Below the pieces are notes generated by a model, which saw nothing but the letters and a program-made list of their open reading frames with translations, was not told the origin of the DNA and searched no databases. A stretch of DNA of 9,354 bases, from NCBI GenBank assembly GCA_964522305.1, contig CAZFVM010000049.1:1-9354 (forward strand), written 5' to 3'. Position numbers and translations under genes: made by a program. Positions 1 through 6,097 of the stretch are shown one piece after another; position 1 is the first letter of the stretch, and the number at the start of each line of letters is the position of its first letter. This DNA comes from UBA1049 sp964522305. Its GTDB lineage: Bacteria; Bacillota; Clostridia; Oscillospirales; CAG-382.

Positions 1-720
1 GTCGGAGCTTACAAATAAAACTTGAGCATTTTCATCCGTTGCAGATATCTTGACAAATTCACCTTCACTTAGTTTCACTGCTGTTTTCTCGGGTACTTTT
101 ATCTGACCTACTACAGCATCCCCCAGCAGGGTAAAAAGCAGTATAGATTTGTTGCGCTTTGTTTTTATAGTAGCGGTTTTCCCGGCAGATATGTGCAAAT
201 CATAATAATCCAACAGCAAATATTCGCCGGAATATCCCTTCGTGCCGTCAATCTCACCGGCCAGTAGCCTCAAGCGCCCCCAGTCATATTCCAGTTCGGG
301 GATTTCATGGTTTTTTATACTGTGATATTTAGGTGGGCACATTTTGTCTTTCGCCGGCAGATTGAGCCAAAGTTGCACTCCCAGCATCCTGTCAGATGCA
401 GGCAACTTCTCTTCGTGCAGGATTCCGGACCCGGCGGTCATCCATTGGACTTCGCCGTCTTGTATGGTGTCTTCGTTACCCAGGCTGTCCCTGTGGGTCA
501 TACTACCTTTATAAACATAACTGACAGTTTCTATACCTCTGTGAGGATGCATAGGGAAGCCGGCAGTATATTCATCGGGATTAATACTATCAAAGGAATC
601 CAACAGCAATATAGGGTCAAACACATCGGCAGTCCTGTTACCCAACACCCGCACCAGACTTACCCCGGCGCCGTCCTGGGTTCTATAACCCGTGACTTTT
701 TCTATAACTTGTCTCTCCAT
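1..720 (-). CDS. Pirin family protein (partial, C-terminus outside window)
   Basis: Pirins are bicupin metalloproteins. Some have quercetin 2,3-dioxygenase activity and others act as redox or transcription cofactors; the role here cannot be told. Reading from ATG at 720, 240 codons remain open to the window edge (family usually about 230-300 aa), so only the C-terminal end is missing. The N-terminus MERQVIEKVTGYRTQDGAGV matches the usual pirin opening. The first cupin carries HPHRGIETVSYVYKG and later WMTAGSGILHEE, giving the four expected metal ligands H58, H60, H102 and E104. The start is supported by AAGGAG 9 nt upstream. A sigma-A-like promoter lies at 806-834, and a short leader ORF ends 5 nt before the start codon. 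The family call is firm; the substrate is unknown. Confidence 0.95.
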   Translation of the reverse strand, partial: MERQVIEKVTGYRTQDGAGVSLVRVLGNRTADVFDPILLLDSFDSINPDEYTAGFPMHPHRGIETVSYVYKGSMTHRDSLGNEDTIQDGEVQWMTAGSGILHEEKLPASDRMLGVQLWLNLPAKDKMCPPKYHSIKNHEIPELEYDWGRLRLLAGEIDGTKGYSGEYLLLDYYDLHISAGKTATIKTKRNKSILLFTLLGDAVVGQIKVPEKTAVKLSEGEFVKISATDENAQVLFVSSD

Positions 721-725
721 GTTTT

Positions 726-758
726 TCACTCCTTATGCCTTTGTTTTTTGAGAGCCAT
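726..758 (-). CDS. Possible 10-aa leader ORF upstream of pirin
   Basis: A complete small ORF encoding MALKKQRHKE lies in the pirin leader, between its promoter and its start codon. A purine-rich SD-like stretch (GGAAGAGGGA) sits just before its ATG. Its last codons overlap the AAGGAG ribosome binding site of pirin, and its TGA ends 5 nt before the pirin ATG. This geometry would allow translational coupling or leader-peptide control. The peptide is basic (K, K, R, H, K) and matches nothing I recognise. It may be chance: ten codons is short and no codon-use argument is possible. Confidence 0.35.
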   Translation of the reverse strand: MALKKQRHKE

Positions 759-805
759 TATTGTCCCTCTTCCTTTACATATGTCTGCTAAAATGCACAT
801 GCTTT

Positions 806-834
806 ATTATATAACAGTACGGCAACTATGTAAA
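806..834 (-). promoter_or_regulatory. Sigma-A-type promoter of the pirin gene
   Basis: On the minus strand TTTACA (829-834, 5 of 6 to consensus) is followed after exactly 17 bp by TATAAT (806-811, 6 of 6). Transcription would start near 799, giving a leader of roughly 80 nt that contains the 10-codon ORF. The promoter lies downstream of the terminator of the preceding DUF4332 gene, so pirin is probably an independent unit. Confidence 0.8.
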
Positions 835-866
835 CACAGCTTTTATTTCAAAACAGTGAAAGCAAA

Positions 867-899
867 TAAAAAGAGCAACTCATAAAGCTGCTCTTTTCG
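867..899 (-). terminator. Rho-independent terminator after the DUF4332 gene
   Basis: The arms AAAAGAGCA (869-877, plus strand) and TGCTCTTTT (889-897) are perfectly complementary. In the minus-strand RNA two more pairs (one G-U) extend the stem to about 11 bp, closing a 7-nt loop, and the right arm runs into TTTTTATTT. It begins about 18 nt past the stop codon of the 916-1320 gene. The opposite strand also has a short T run, but no plus-strand gene needs it. Confidence 0.8.
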
Positions 900-915
900 G
901 TAGTAAAATTAAATA

Positions 916-1320
916 TTAGTATTGCATTACTCTGGGTAGATTCTTGGCTTGCTCTATCCAATCGGCAACCTGGCTTTCAACAGGAACTCTTCTGACGAGT
1001 TTTTTCACTTCGTTGACTTCTGCCATTTGTTTGGTCAGGTTATCCGCTCTTCTCATCGCCAACTCCGGAACAGTATCAACCCCGGCAGCTTCCAAAAGCT
1101 CGGAATACTCAGCACCTACACCATTGATTCTCATAAGGTCTGCGTGGTTTGCCCATTTAAGAATTAACTTTTCGGTAATTCCGGATTTTTCCGCAACCTC
1201 TGTGCGTCCCTTTTTGGTTGCACAAAGCTCCAAATATTGCTCAATAGAGGTGATTCCGGCTTCGTTGAGCTTCCCCTCGTAAACTTCGCCTATTCCTTCA
1301 ATAACACTTAGTTTTGCCAT
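916..1320 (-). CDS. DUF4332 domain protein with two helix-hairpin-helix motifs
   Basis: This is a 134-aa soluble protein of the DUF4332 type, a family of unknown function related to helix-hairpin-helix (HhH) nucleic-acid-binding folds. Two HhH-like segments are visible: VIEGIGEVYEGKLNEAGI (residues 6-23) and INGVGAEYSELLEAAGV (65-81). Each has the glycine-x-glycine turn and is followed by helical sequence. The tail WIEQAKNLPRVMQY is characteristic of the family. A strong ribosome binding site (GGAAGGAG) precedes the ATG. The gene stands alone, with a perfect consensus promoter upstream and a terminator directly after, so it is probably well and perhaps constitutively expressed. DNA or RNA binding is inferred from the HhH motifs and has no direct support here. 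Confidence 0.9.
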   Translation of the reverse strand: MAKLSVIEGIGEVYEGKLNEAGITSIEQYLELCATKKGRTEVAEKSGITEKLILKWANHADLMRINGVGAEYSELLEAAGVDTVPELAMRRADNLTKQMAEVNEVKKLVRRVPVESQVADWIEQAKNLPRVMQY

Positions 1321-1371
1321 GGTATTATCTCCTTCCTTAGTCCATTATGAATGGATTATATATTATAAAAT

Positions 1372-1400
1372 ATTATATCAGTGTAGACTATAATTGTCAA
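1372..1400 (-). promoter_or_regulatory. Perfect consensus sigma-A promoter of the DUF4332 gene
   Basis: Minus-strand TTGACA (1395-1400) and TATAAT (1372-1377) both match consensus in all six positions, separated by exactly 17 bp. The transcript would start near 1365, about 45 nt before the ATG. Just downstream the AT-rich sequence repeats: TATAATATTT is followed directly by TATAATATAT, so the -10 sequence is echoed 10 bp further on. No clear dyad operator is visible. Confidence 0.9.
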
Positions 1401-1429
1401 GGATACAAAAACTTTGTTTTCCCTTTTCT

Positions 1430-2077
1430 TTATAACAACCCCACTATCAGTTTTAATCCGTCATAAATAAACCTGGAGGCAAAAAACACCAACAATCCCC
1501 CCAGGGCACCTATGATAATTCTATAAGCTATTCCGTTGATGAAGCTCCTGATTTTGTTACACAAAATCGCTACCAGAAAGTACCAGGAGATATCCGCCAT
1601 AGCGTGCCCGATATAAAAAACCCCTATGTTTTTTATATCCATGCCTCCGCTGCTTACGATAAAACCCATACCGACGGTCGCCCACCAAATCAAGAAATAA
1701 GGATTCAAAACAGAAATAATCCCGCTTTTTACCAACACCTTACCGGTGCCCGACTTTTCACAGGACTCAATGTTTATATCCGGGTCAAACCCCTTTTGTC
1801 CAAAGGCGTTCCATATCATATCAAATCCGAACCAAAGCAGTATAACTCCGCCCAGTAAGAACAGCACTATCTTTGGCACAGGGTTGTTCAAGAAGTTGCC
1901 CAACCCCAGGGCAATAAGCAACACAAGAGCCATCTCGATGAGTATATGCCCGAGGGGAACCAACAGCCCCCGCTTCCATCCATAACGAATGCTTTGCTCA
2001 ATATTATATGTAAGCAGCGGCCCCGGCATCATAGCACCGGAGTACCCTACTATCAAAGCGGTGAAAAAAAGAGTCAT
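1430..2077 (-). CDS. LysE/RhtB family transporter
   Basis: This 215-aa inner-membrane protein has the size and layout of the LysE superfamily, which export amino acids or related small molecules by a proton-linked route. The N-terminal segment contains the family signature SGAMMPGPLL (14-23), followed by a long hydrophobic block at about 40-66 and further membrane segments at about 68-90, 110-140, 150-170 and 185-213, giving five or six helices. The central loop FDPDINIESCEKSGTGK (97-113) is polar, as is usual. The ribosome binding site is weak: AAAGGT lies about 13 nt before the ATG. Upstream are an extended -10 element and a leader hairpin (2119-2149). No good terminator follows, but the next gene has its own promoter. 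The exported compound cannot be predicted. Confidence 0.9.
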   Translation of the reverse strand: MTLFFTALIVGYSGAMMPGPLLTYNIEQSIRYGWKRGLLVPLGHILIEMALVLLIALGLGNFLNNPVPKIVLFLLGGVILLWFGFDMIWNAFGQKGFDPDINIESCEKSGTGKVLVKSGIISVLNPYFLIWWATVGMGFIVSSGGMDIKNIGVFYIGHAMADISWYFLVAILCNKIRSFINGIAYRIIIGALGGLLVFFASRFIYDGLKLIVGLL

Positions 2078-2118
2078 ACAGCAAATCTTTACCTTTCAAA
2101 CATACAATTAGATATCAA

Positions 2119-2149
2119 AACTATCTCCTCAATCTGTCCGGAGATAGTT
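2119..2149 (-). promoter_or_regulatory. Perfect 10-bp hairpin in the leader of the LysE-type gene
   Basis: AACTATCTCC (2119-2128) and GGAGATAGTT (2140-2149) are exact inverted repeats separated by 11 nt. In the minus-strand RNA the stem is followed only by TTGATATC, so it is a poor terminator for the upstream VWA gene. On the plus strand it is followed by CTGTTTTTATT and looks more terminator-like, but no plus-strand gene precedes it. If transcription starts from the extended -10 at 2161-2169, the hairpin would sit almost at the 5' end of the LysE mRNA, where such stems often stabilise RNA. No known riboswitch is recognised. Confidence 0.55.
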
Positions 2150-2160
2150 CTGTTTTTATT

Positions 2161-2169
2161 ATTCTACCA
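2161..2169 (-). promoter_or_regulatory. Extended -10 promoter candidate for the LysE-type gene
   Basis: The minus strand reads TGGTAGAAT: a TG extension one base before TAGAAT (5 of 6 to TATAAT). No recognisable -35 lies 16-18 bp upstream (the hexamer there is TACACT), so activity would rest on the TGn motif. The predicted start near 2154 places the 2119-2149 hairpin within a few bases of the 5' end. Confidence 0.4.
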
Positions 2170-2294
2170 TACAAACAACAAAAAGTGTATGCTTTTGTTT
2201 AGAATGTTTTTTTGTTTTAATGTTGCAAATGTTCTTACACCGGCATTATTCGTCATAAATAACACATCGAGGTTAGCCTTACCGCAGGGGAGGG

Positions 2295-2333
2295 AGAGGG
2301 GATAGGTAGGTTTTATTTGCTTCTTTCCCCTCT
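2295..2333. repeat. 8-bp inverted repeat spanning the stop codon of the VWA gene
   Basis: AGAGGGGA (2295-2302) is exactly mirrored by TCCCCTCT (2326-2333), with a 23-nt spacer containing the TAA stop of the 2313-2969 gene. There is no T run after it in the direction of transcription and the loop is long, so it is a weak candidate for 3'-end formation at best. The adjacent plus strand is notably G-rich (2287-2301). Confidence 0.35.
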
Positions 2334-2969
2334 GCTTTGGGTATCCTCTCGTATCTCATTAAAGCACTGCCTATCTACAGCTCCCGTGGTTCGGAACTTT
2401 GACACCGCCTTTGCCATAACGCTGTAGCTTAGTTTCGTTCCTTTCCTGTCCGATAGATAGGTTACCGCATTATCGGCAGAAATCCCAAAATTCGCAGCGG
2501 TCTGTACAGCATCGATATTAGCACCAAGGAATACAAACTCCCAGCTTTGTTCCTTCTTCATGGTGTCAATCAGACCCTTTACCTTTTCCACCGAGTATTC
2601 CCGGCTGGAGTTTTCTTCCCCGTCGGTTATTACCACAAACATCACTTTGTCGGCTCGATATTCGTCGGCAGTGTGCTTTTGAGCATTGTCGATTTTGTTG
2701 ATTGTCTTCCCGATGGCATCCAATAAGGCGGTGGTCCCGCCGACATTATACTCCTTATCGGTAATCTCACTTACGGCCTTCAGGTCAATCCTGTCATGGA
2801 GCAACACATAGTTGTTGTCAAACAACACAGTTGTAATCCTGCATTCTCCTTCCAGTTCCTTTTGCTTTGCGAGCAGCGAGTTATAACCGCCTATGGTATC
2901 CTTCTCCAGCCCGCTCATGGACCCGCTCTTGTCCAGTATAAATACGAGTTCAGTCCTGTCTTTTTTCAT
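2313..2969 (-). CDS. von Willebrand factor type A (VWA) domain protein
   Basis: This 218-aa protein is almost entirely one VWA domain, a metal-dependent protein-interaction fold. The MIDAS metal site is intact: D13-x-S15-x-S17 (FILDKSGSMSG), the GGTTALLDAIG motif with T79/T80, and D116 in VITDGEEN. No signal peptide or membrane segment is visible, so it should be cytoplasmic. The polar C-terminus ends in RGERSK. The start is supported by AGGAGG 10 nt upstream. Its own extended -10 promoter (3088-3096) lies just past the terminator of the preceding GH2 gene, so it is probably transcribed separately. Similar stand-alone VWA proteins are linked to stress or tellurite-type gene sets, but no Ter partner is present here. 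The binding partner is unknown. Confidence 0.92.
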   Translation of the reverse strand: MKKDRTELVFILDKSGSMSGLEKDTIGGYNSLLAKQKELEGECRITTVLFDNNYVLLHDRIDLKAVSEITDKEYNVGGTTALLDAIGKTINKIDNAQKHTADEYRADKVMFVVITDGEENSSREYSVEKVKGLIDTMKKEQSWEFVFLGANIDAVQTAANFGISADNAVTYLSDRKGTKLSYSVMAKAVSKFRTTGAVDRQCFNEIREDTQSRGERSK

Positions 2970-3087
2970 AATCTTCAGTCCTCCTGTTTTTGTAGTGTCT
3001 ATATTCTACACCTTTCAAAGGCACAAGAGGTCGTTTCCAAAGCGACAAATTTCCCTGTGAATTTTGCTTGATTAAGATAGTTGATTT

Positions 3088-3096
3088 ATTATAGCA
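3088..3096 (-). promoter_or_regulatory. Extended -10 promoter of the VWA gene
   Basis: The minus strand reads TGCTATAAT: a perfect TATAAT (3088-3093) with a TGn extension. The position 17 bp upstream is only TTTTTT, which is the T run of the GH2 terminator, so the terminator tail may double as a degenerate -35 region. A start near 3081 gives a leader of about 110 nt. A second, weaker TAGAAT lies closer to the gene. Confidence 0.55.
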
Positions 3097-3110
3097 GTGG
3101 CTGTTGCTGT

Positions 3111-3145
3111 AAAAAACAACCACCGCCTCTGTCTTGGCGATGGCT
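3111..3145 (-). terminator. Rho-independent terminator after the GH2 gene
   Basis: In the minus-strand RNA AGCCATCGCC (3145-3136) pairs with GGCGGTGGTT (3127-3118) over ten positions including two G-U pairs, around an 8-nt loop, and is followed by GTTTTTT. It starts 27 nt beyond the GH2 stop codon. This is the strongest terminator in the window and marks the end of the long gene run that begins near 8622 or further upstream. Confidence 0.88.
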
Positions 3146-3172
3146 ATTTTTTATCAATCAGCGTTTGTGCTC

Positions 3173-4936
3173 TCAGTCTTCAGTTGCCGCTTTCCCGGTC
3201 AAAATAGCGCGCAGGCGGTCGTTGTCGAACTTCTGTCTCCGGTCATAATAGTATATTCCGTTTTGTTCCTGCTCAACATCCGTCAATTGTGTATAGCAAA
3301 ACCCACAGATTCTACTGTTTTCCAGGAGTGTCGTGACAAGCCCTTCAAACCTCGCATAGAAGTCCTCTATATCATCGGGGGCTTTTCCATAACCCCAGCT
3401 TACCGTGCGGTTTTGGGTTTTGTCTGATTGTTCGCTCCACCAGGTTCCGCCAAACTCACTTACAAAGTAAGGTAGATGCTCAATCGGACCCATGCTGCTG
3501 TCGTTTTCATAGAATTTACCTTTGTTGTCCGCATTTAACAAAGGCAGGTACCTAACTCTAAAGGTCTCGAGATTTTGGTCATAGTCGTGCACATCATATA
3601 TATCCGTCTCCACATGGACATACCCCGAGGTATCGATACATACCCGGGTCGGGTCGAGGGTTTTGGTTATCCGATATATATATGCTAAGTCTTCTTTTCG
3701 TTGCCCCCTATGGGTTTCGTTATGGGGGCACCAACCGATAATCGAAGGATGGTTAAAATCTCGGTCTATGGCTTCCACCCATTCTCCCACAAAGTTCATA
3801 TAACTCTCGGCAGAATAATCCATACCCCAGTTACCATGCTCACCCCAGGTGATATATCCGTGTTTGTCGGCATAATAATGGAACAAAGGCTCAAAAATCT
3901 TTTGATGCAACCTCGCACCGTTAAATCCGGCATCCATGGACAAAACAATGTCCTGCTCCAACTCTCGGGCAGTGGGTGCGGTCCAAGTCCCGTCGGGATA
4001 AAACCCTTGGTCGAGAACCAGGCGCTGGAACACGGATTTGCCGTTTAGAAGAAACTTATATCCGTCAATTGCAATATTTCTAAACCCAAAGTAGCTGTAT
4101 ACCGTATCAAAATCCCCGTCTTTACCATATTTTATCACCAGGTCATATAGCTCTCCTTTACCAAGGTCCCAGAGTCGGAGTTTGCCGGCAGGTACTTTAA
4201 TCTGCAGGCTTATGTTTCCCTCTCCGGCGTTCAGCTTGTCTTTTGCAACAAGTTCCCCTTTATAATAGGTCGCCACTTCGAGCTTGCCGTCCTTCAAAGG
4301 TGCGCTAAACTTGAAGTTTATGGTGGCAATTCCGTTTACGGCATCCGGATATATCTTAAAGGATTTTATATAGCTCTTCGAGGGGATATATTCCAGCCAA
4401 ACAGTCTGCCATATCCCGGTGGTCCGAGTATAAAAACAACCAAAGGAATTATAATTATTGCTCTGTTTCCCGGCGGGTTGTTTACCTCCGCGTTGGTTGT
4501 CCTCCACCCGAACAACAACCCGGTTTTTTCCTTCTTTTGACAAGTACTTTGTAATATCAAAACAAAAATGGGTCATGCCCCCTCGATGGAACCCCACATA
4601 CTCGCCGTTTACATAGACTTCAGATAGATAATCACATGCTCCTATATGGAACAAAACACTGCCTTTGTCCGTATCCCAATCCGAAGGAATATCCAGTTCT
4701 CTTTGGTACCACACACATTCACAAAAATCCTTGTCACCGATACCGGACAGTTCACTCTCAAACGAAAAAGGTACAATTATCTCGCTGTCAAAGCTTTCTT
4801 TTTGCAGCAGATTTCTCTGCATACCGGATTTTGAGTGGTCAAACTCAAACCCCCATTTACCGTTTAGGTTTATCCAGTTTTTCCTTTCAAACTGAGGGTT
4901 TGGGAACTCGGGGCGAGGCAGGTTGTTTTTTTGCAT
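3173..4936 (-). CDS. Glycoside hydrolase family 2 (beta-galactosidase-like), cytoplasmic
   Basis: This 587-aa GH2 retaining glycosidase cleaves a terminal beta-linked sugar; the exact sugar is not fixed by sequence. Domains in order are the N-terminal jelly-roll sugar-binding domain (about 15-185, with RTTGIWQTVWLE at 171-182), the immunoglobulin-like middle domain (about 188-288) and the TIM barrel (about 290-580). The general acid/base is E407 in WCPHNETH and the nucleophile E494 in YFVSEFGG. The barrel entry GFNGARLHQKIFEP is typical of a GH2 subgroup common in Firmicutes. Where beta-glucuronidases carry the N-x-K carboxylate-binding motif, this protein has E557-Q-N, which argues against glucuronidase. 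No signal peptide is present, so it acts on imported sugars. The ribosome binding site is modest (AGTGAG). It lies 71 bp after the macro gene with no terminator between, and a strong terminator follows. Confidence 0.93.
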   Translation of the reverse strand: MQKNNLPRPEFPNPQFERKNWINLNGKWGFEFDHSKSGMQRNLLQKESFDSEIIVPFSFESELSGIGDKDFCECVWYQRELDIPSDWDTDKGSVLFHIGACDYLSEVYVNGEYVGFHRGGMTHFCFDITKYLSKEGKNRVVVRVEDNQRGGKQPAGKQSNNYNSFGCFYTRTTGIWQTVWLEYIPSKSYIKSFKIYPDAVNGIATINFKFSAPLKDGKLEVATYYKGELVAKDKLNAGEGNISLQIKVPAGKLRLWDLGKGELYDLVIKYGKDGDFDTVYSYFGFRNIAIDGYKFLLNGKSVFQRLVLDQGFYPDGTWTAPTARELEQDIVLSMDAGFNGARLHQKIFEPLFHYYADKHGYITWGEHGNWGMDYSAESYMNFVGEWVEAIDRDFNHPSIIGWCPHNETHRGQRKEDLAYIYRITKTLDPTRVCIDTSGYVHVETDIYDVHDYDQNLETFRVRYLPLLNADNKGKFYENDSSMGPIEHLPYFVSEFGGTWWSEQSDKTQNRTVSWGYGKAPDDIEDFYARFEGLVTTLLENSRICGFCYTQLTDVEQEQNGIYYYDRRQKFDNDRLRAILTGKAATED

Positions 4937-5007
4937 AACAATCTCACTTTTTCATAAGTTATTTTGCCTATCGACAGCCAAAGAGTTATTGGTTGCCATT
5001 AAGGGAT

Positions 5008-6072
5008 TCAGCCTCCCAACAGCGGCTGATCATACTCAAAGAGCACTTCGTTTATCTCAAAGATATCGTATTTTTTGTTGGCGATAAAGTACTCCACAAT
5101 AACATCAAAGACCGCAGCGTGGGACAGGGCAAACCCGGCGCGCTGCAACAGGTCATCAGTTTCGGCAAGGGACAGCTCCAGGGCAATGGCAAGGGCAATC
5201 GCAGTGCGTTTGCTGGGCATATAGTTTTTGTTACTGCGTATTTTTGAGAACAACTTGCGGTCGAGATTGGCTCGCTTATAGACCTCCACATCATTTTTAC
5301 CCTTGGCATCGATAAGTCGCAACAAAGTGCGGGAGAAGGGCTCGTCAAGATTACCAACCAAGTGCTCAAGGGAGGAGGGGAGACCGGTTCTTTTAATCTT
5401 AGACTCCTCTGCCACGGCAGGGGCTGCTAATTCCGATTCCGACAGCATTAGTTCTTCGACTTTTGATTGTTTTTTCCCAACGTCAAACAAAGACCTACGC
5501 TTGTTATCAAAAATCCCGGTTCGCTTGACTTTGCGACTTTCTACATAATGCTCGTCAATATAATTCTTAACTTCCCCCAGCAGTTTCTGACTGACCACAA
5601 AGGAGGTTTTGTCATATACAATCAAAGCCACATCGATGTCATGATCGGTTATAAAATCCTTAATAGAGGAGGTGGCGACCCGCAAGGCTTCTTCTTTTGG
5701 ATACCCGTATATCCCGGAAGATATAAGGGGGAAGGCGATGGATTGGATTTTGTTGTCTACCGCTATCTTGAGTGAATTGGTGTAGGCAGCCCGCAGAAGA
5801 CTCTCGCTTTGTTCTTTTTCATATTTCTCATAGACGGGCCCGACGGTGTGGATGACATATTTCGCCTTCAGGTCAAACCCGGGGGTAATCACTGCCTCAC
5901 CGGTTTTTATCGGTGCCAGTTTGTCGCAAGCTGCCTGCATTTTCTCGGCTCCCGCAGTCTTAAAAATCGCGCCACATACCCCGCCGCCTTGTTTTAGCTC
6001 TGTATTCGCGGCGTTGACTATGGCATCTACTTCCATTTTTGTTATGTCCGTCAGGACGATAGTCAAGGGCAT
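5008..6072 (-). CDS. Macro domain protein with HTH-like C-terminal domain
   Basis: Macro domains bind ADP-ribose and several remove it or its derivatives from targets. Starting at ATG 6072 the protein has 354 aa. Residues 1-180 form the macro domain: MPLTIVLTDITKMEVDAIVNAAN holds D9 and N20/N23, then GGGVCGAI (29-36) and the phosphate-binding loop SSGIYGYPK (118-126). A charged linker (about 183-240) leads to a helical domain (about 244-354, FSRTLLRLIDAKGKNDVEVY through LSHAAVFDVIVEYF to QPLLGG) that resembles a HTH/XRE-type fold and is often seen attached to macro domains in Clostridia. A longer reading from ATG 6114 adds 14 residues that match nothing and overlap the upstream gene. The internal ATG has AAAGGGG 7 nt upstream and gives the normal family N-terminus, so I prefer it. 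The target of the tail is unknown. Confidence 0.92.
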   Translation of the reverse strand: MPLTIVLTDITKMEVDAIVNAANTELKQGGGVCGAIFKTAGAEKMQAACDKLAPIKTGEAVITPGFDLKAKYVIHTVGPVYEKYEKEQSESLLRAAYTNSLKIAVDNKIQSIAFPLISSGIYGYPKEEALRVATSSIKDFITDHDIDVALIVYDKTSFVVSQKLLGEVKNYIDEHYVESRKVKRTGIFDNKRRSLFDVGKKQSKVEELMLSESELAAPAVAEESKIKRTGLPSSLEHLVGNLDEPFSRTLLRLIDAKGKNDVEVYKRANLDRKLFSKIRSNKNYMPSKRTAIALAIALELSLAETDDLLQRAGFALSHAAVFDVIVEYFIANKKYDIFEINEVLFEYDQPLLGG

Positions 6073-6097
6073 GTTTCCACCCCTTTCAATTAGGTCT

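Noticed and set aside
307..885. 192-codon open frame on the plus strand
   Set aside because: It lies opposite the pirin gene, whose protein has clear metal-binding motifs; the plus-strand product resembles no family and runs over pirin's promoter and the terminator hairpin.
944..1282. 112-codon open frame on the plus strand
   Set aside because: Antisense shadow of the DUF4332 gene; serine-rich low-complexity product without a good SD.
2200..2260. Repeated AATGTT words in the T-rich part of the LysE-VWA gap
   Set aside because: Short AT-rich words expected by chance; no regular spacing, no CRISPR-like repeat structure.
1946..2305. 119-codon plus-strand frame crossing the LysE-VWA gap
   Set aside because: Its first part is antisense to the LysE gene, the product is unrecognisable, and it runs through the hairpin at 2119-2149.
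2287..2310. Possible G-quadruplex on the plus strand
   Set aside because: Only three runs of three or more G are present; the fourth would need split GG pairs, so the case is weak.
4976..5000. Hairpin AGCCAA/TTGGTT between the macro and GH2 genes
   Set aside because: Six weak pairs including G-U and no T run in the gene direction; not a credible terminator, so the two genes are treated as one transcript.
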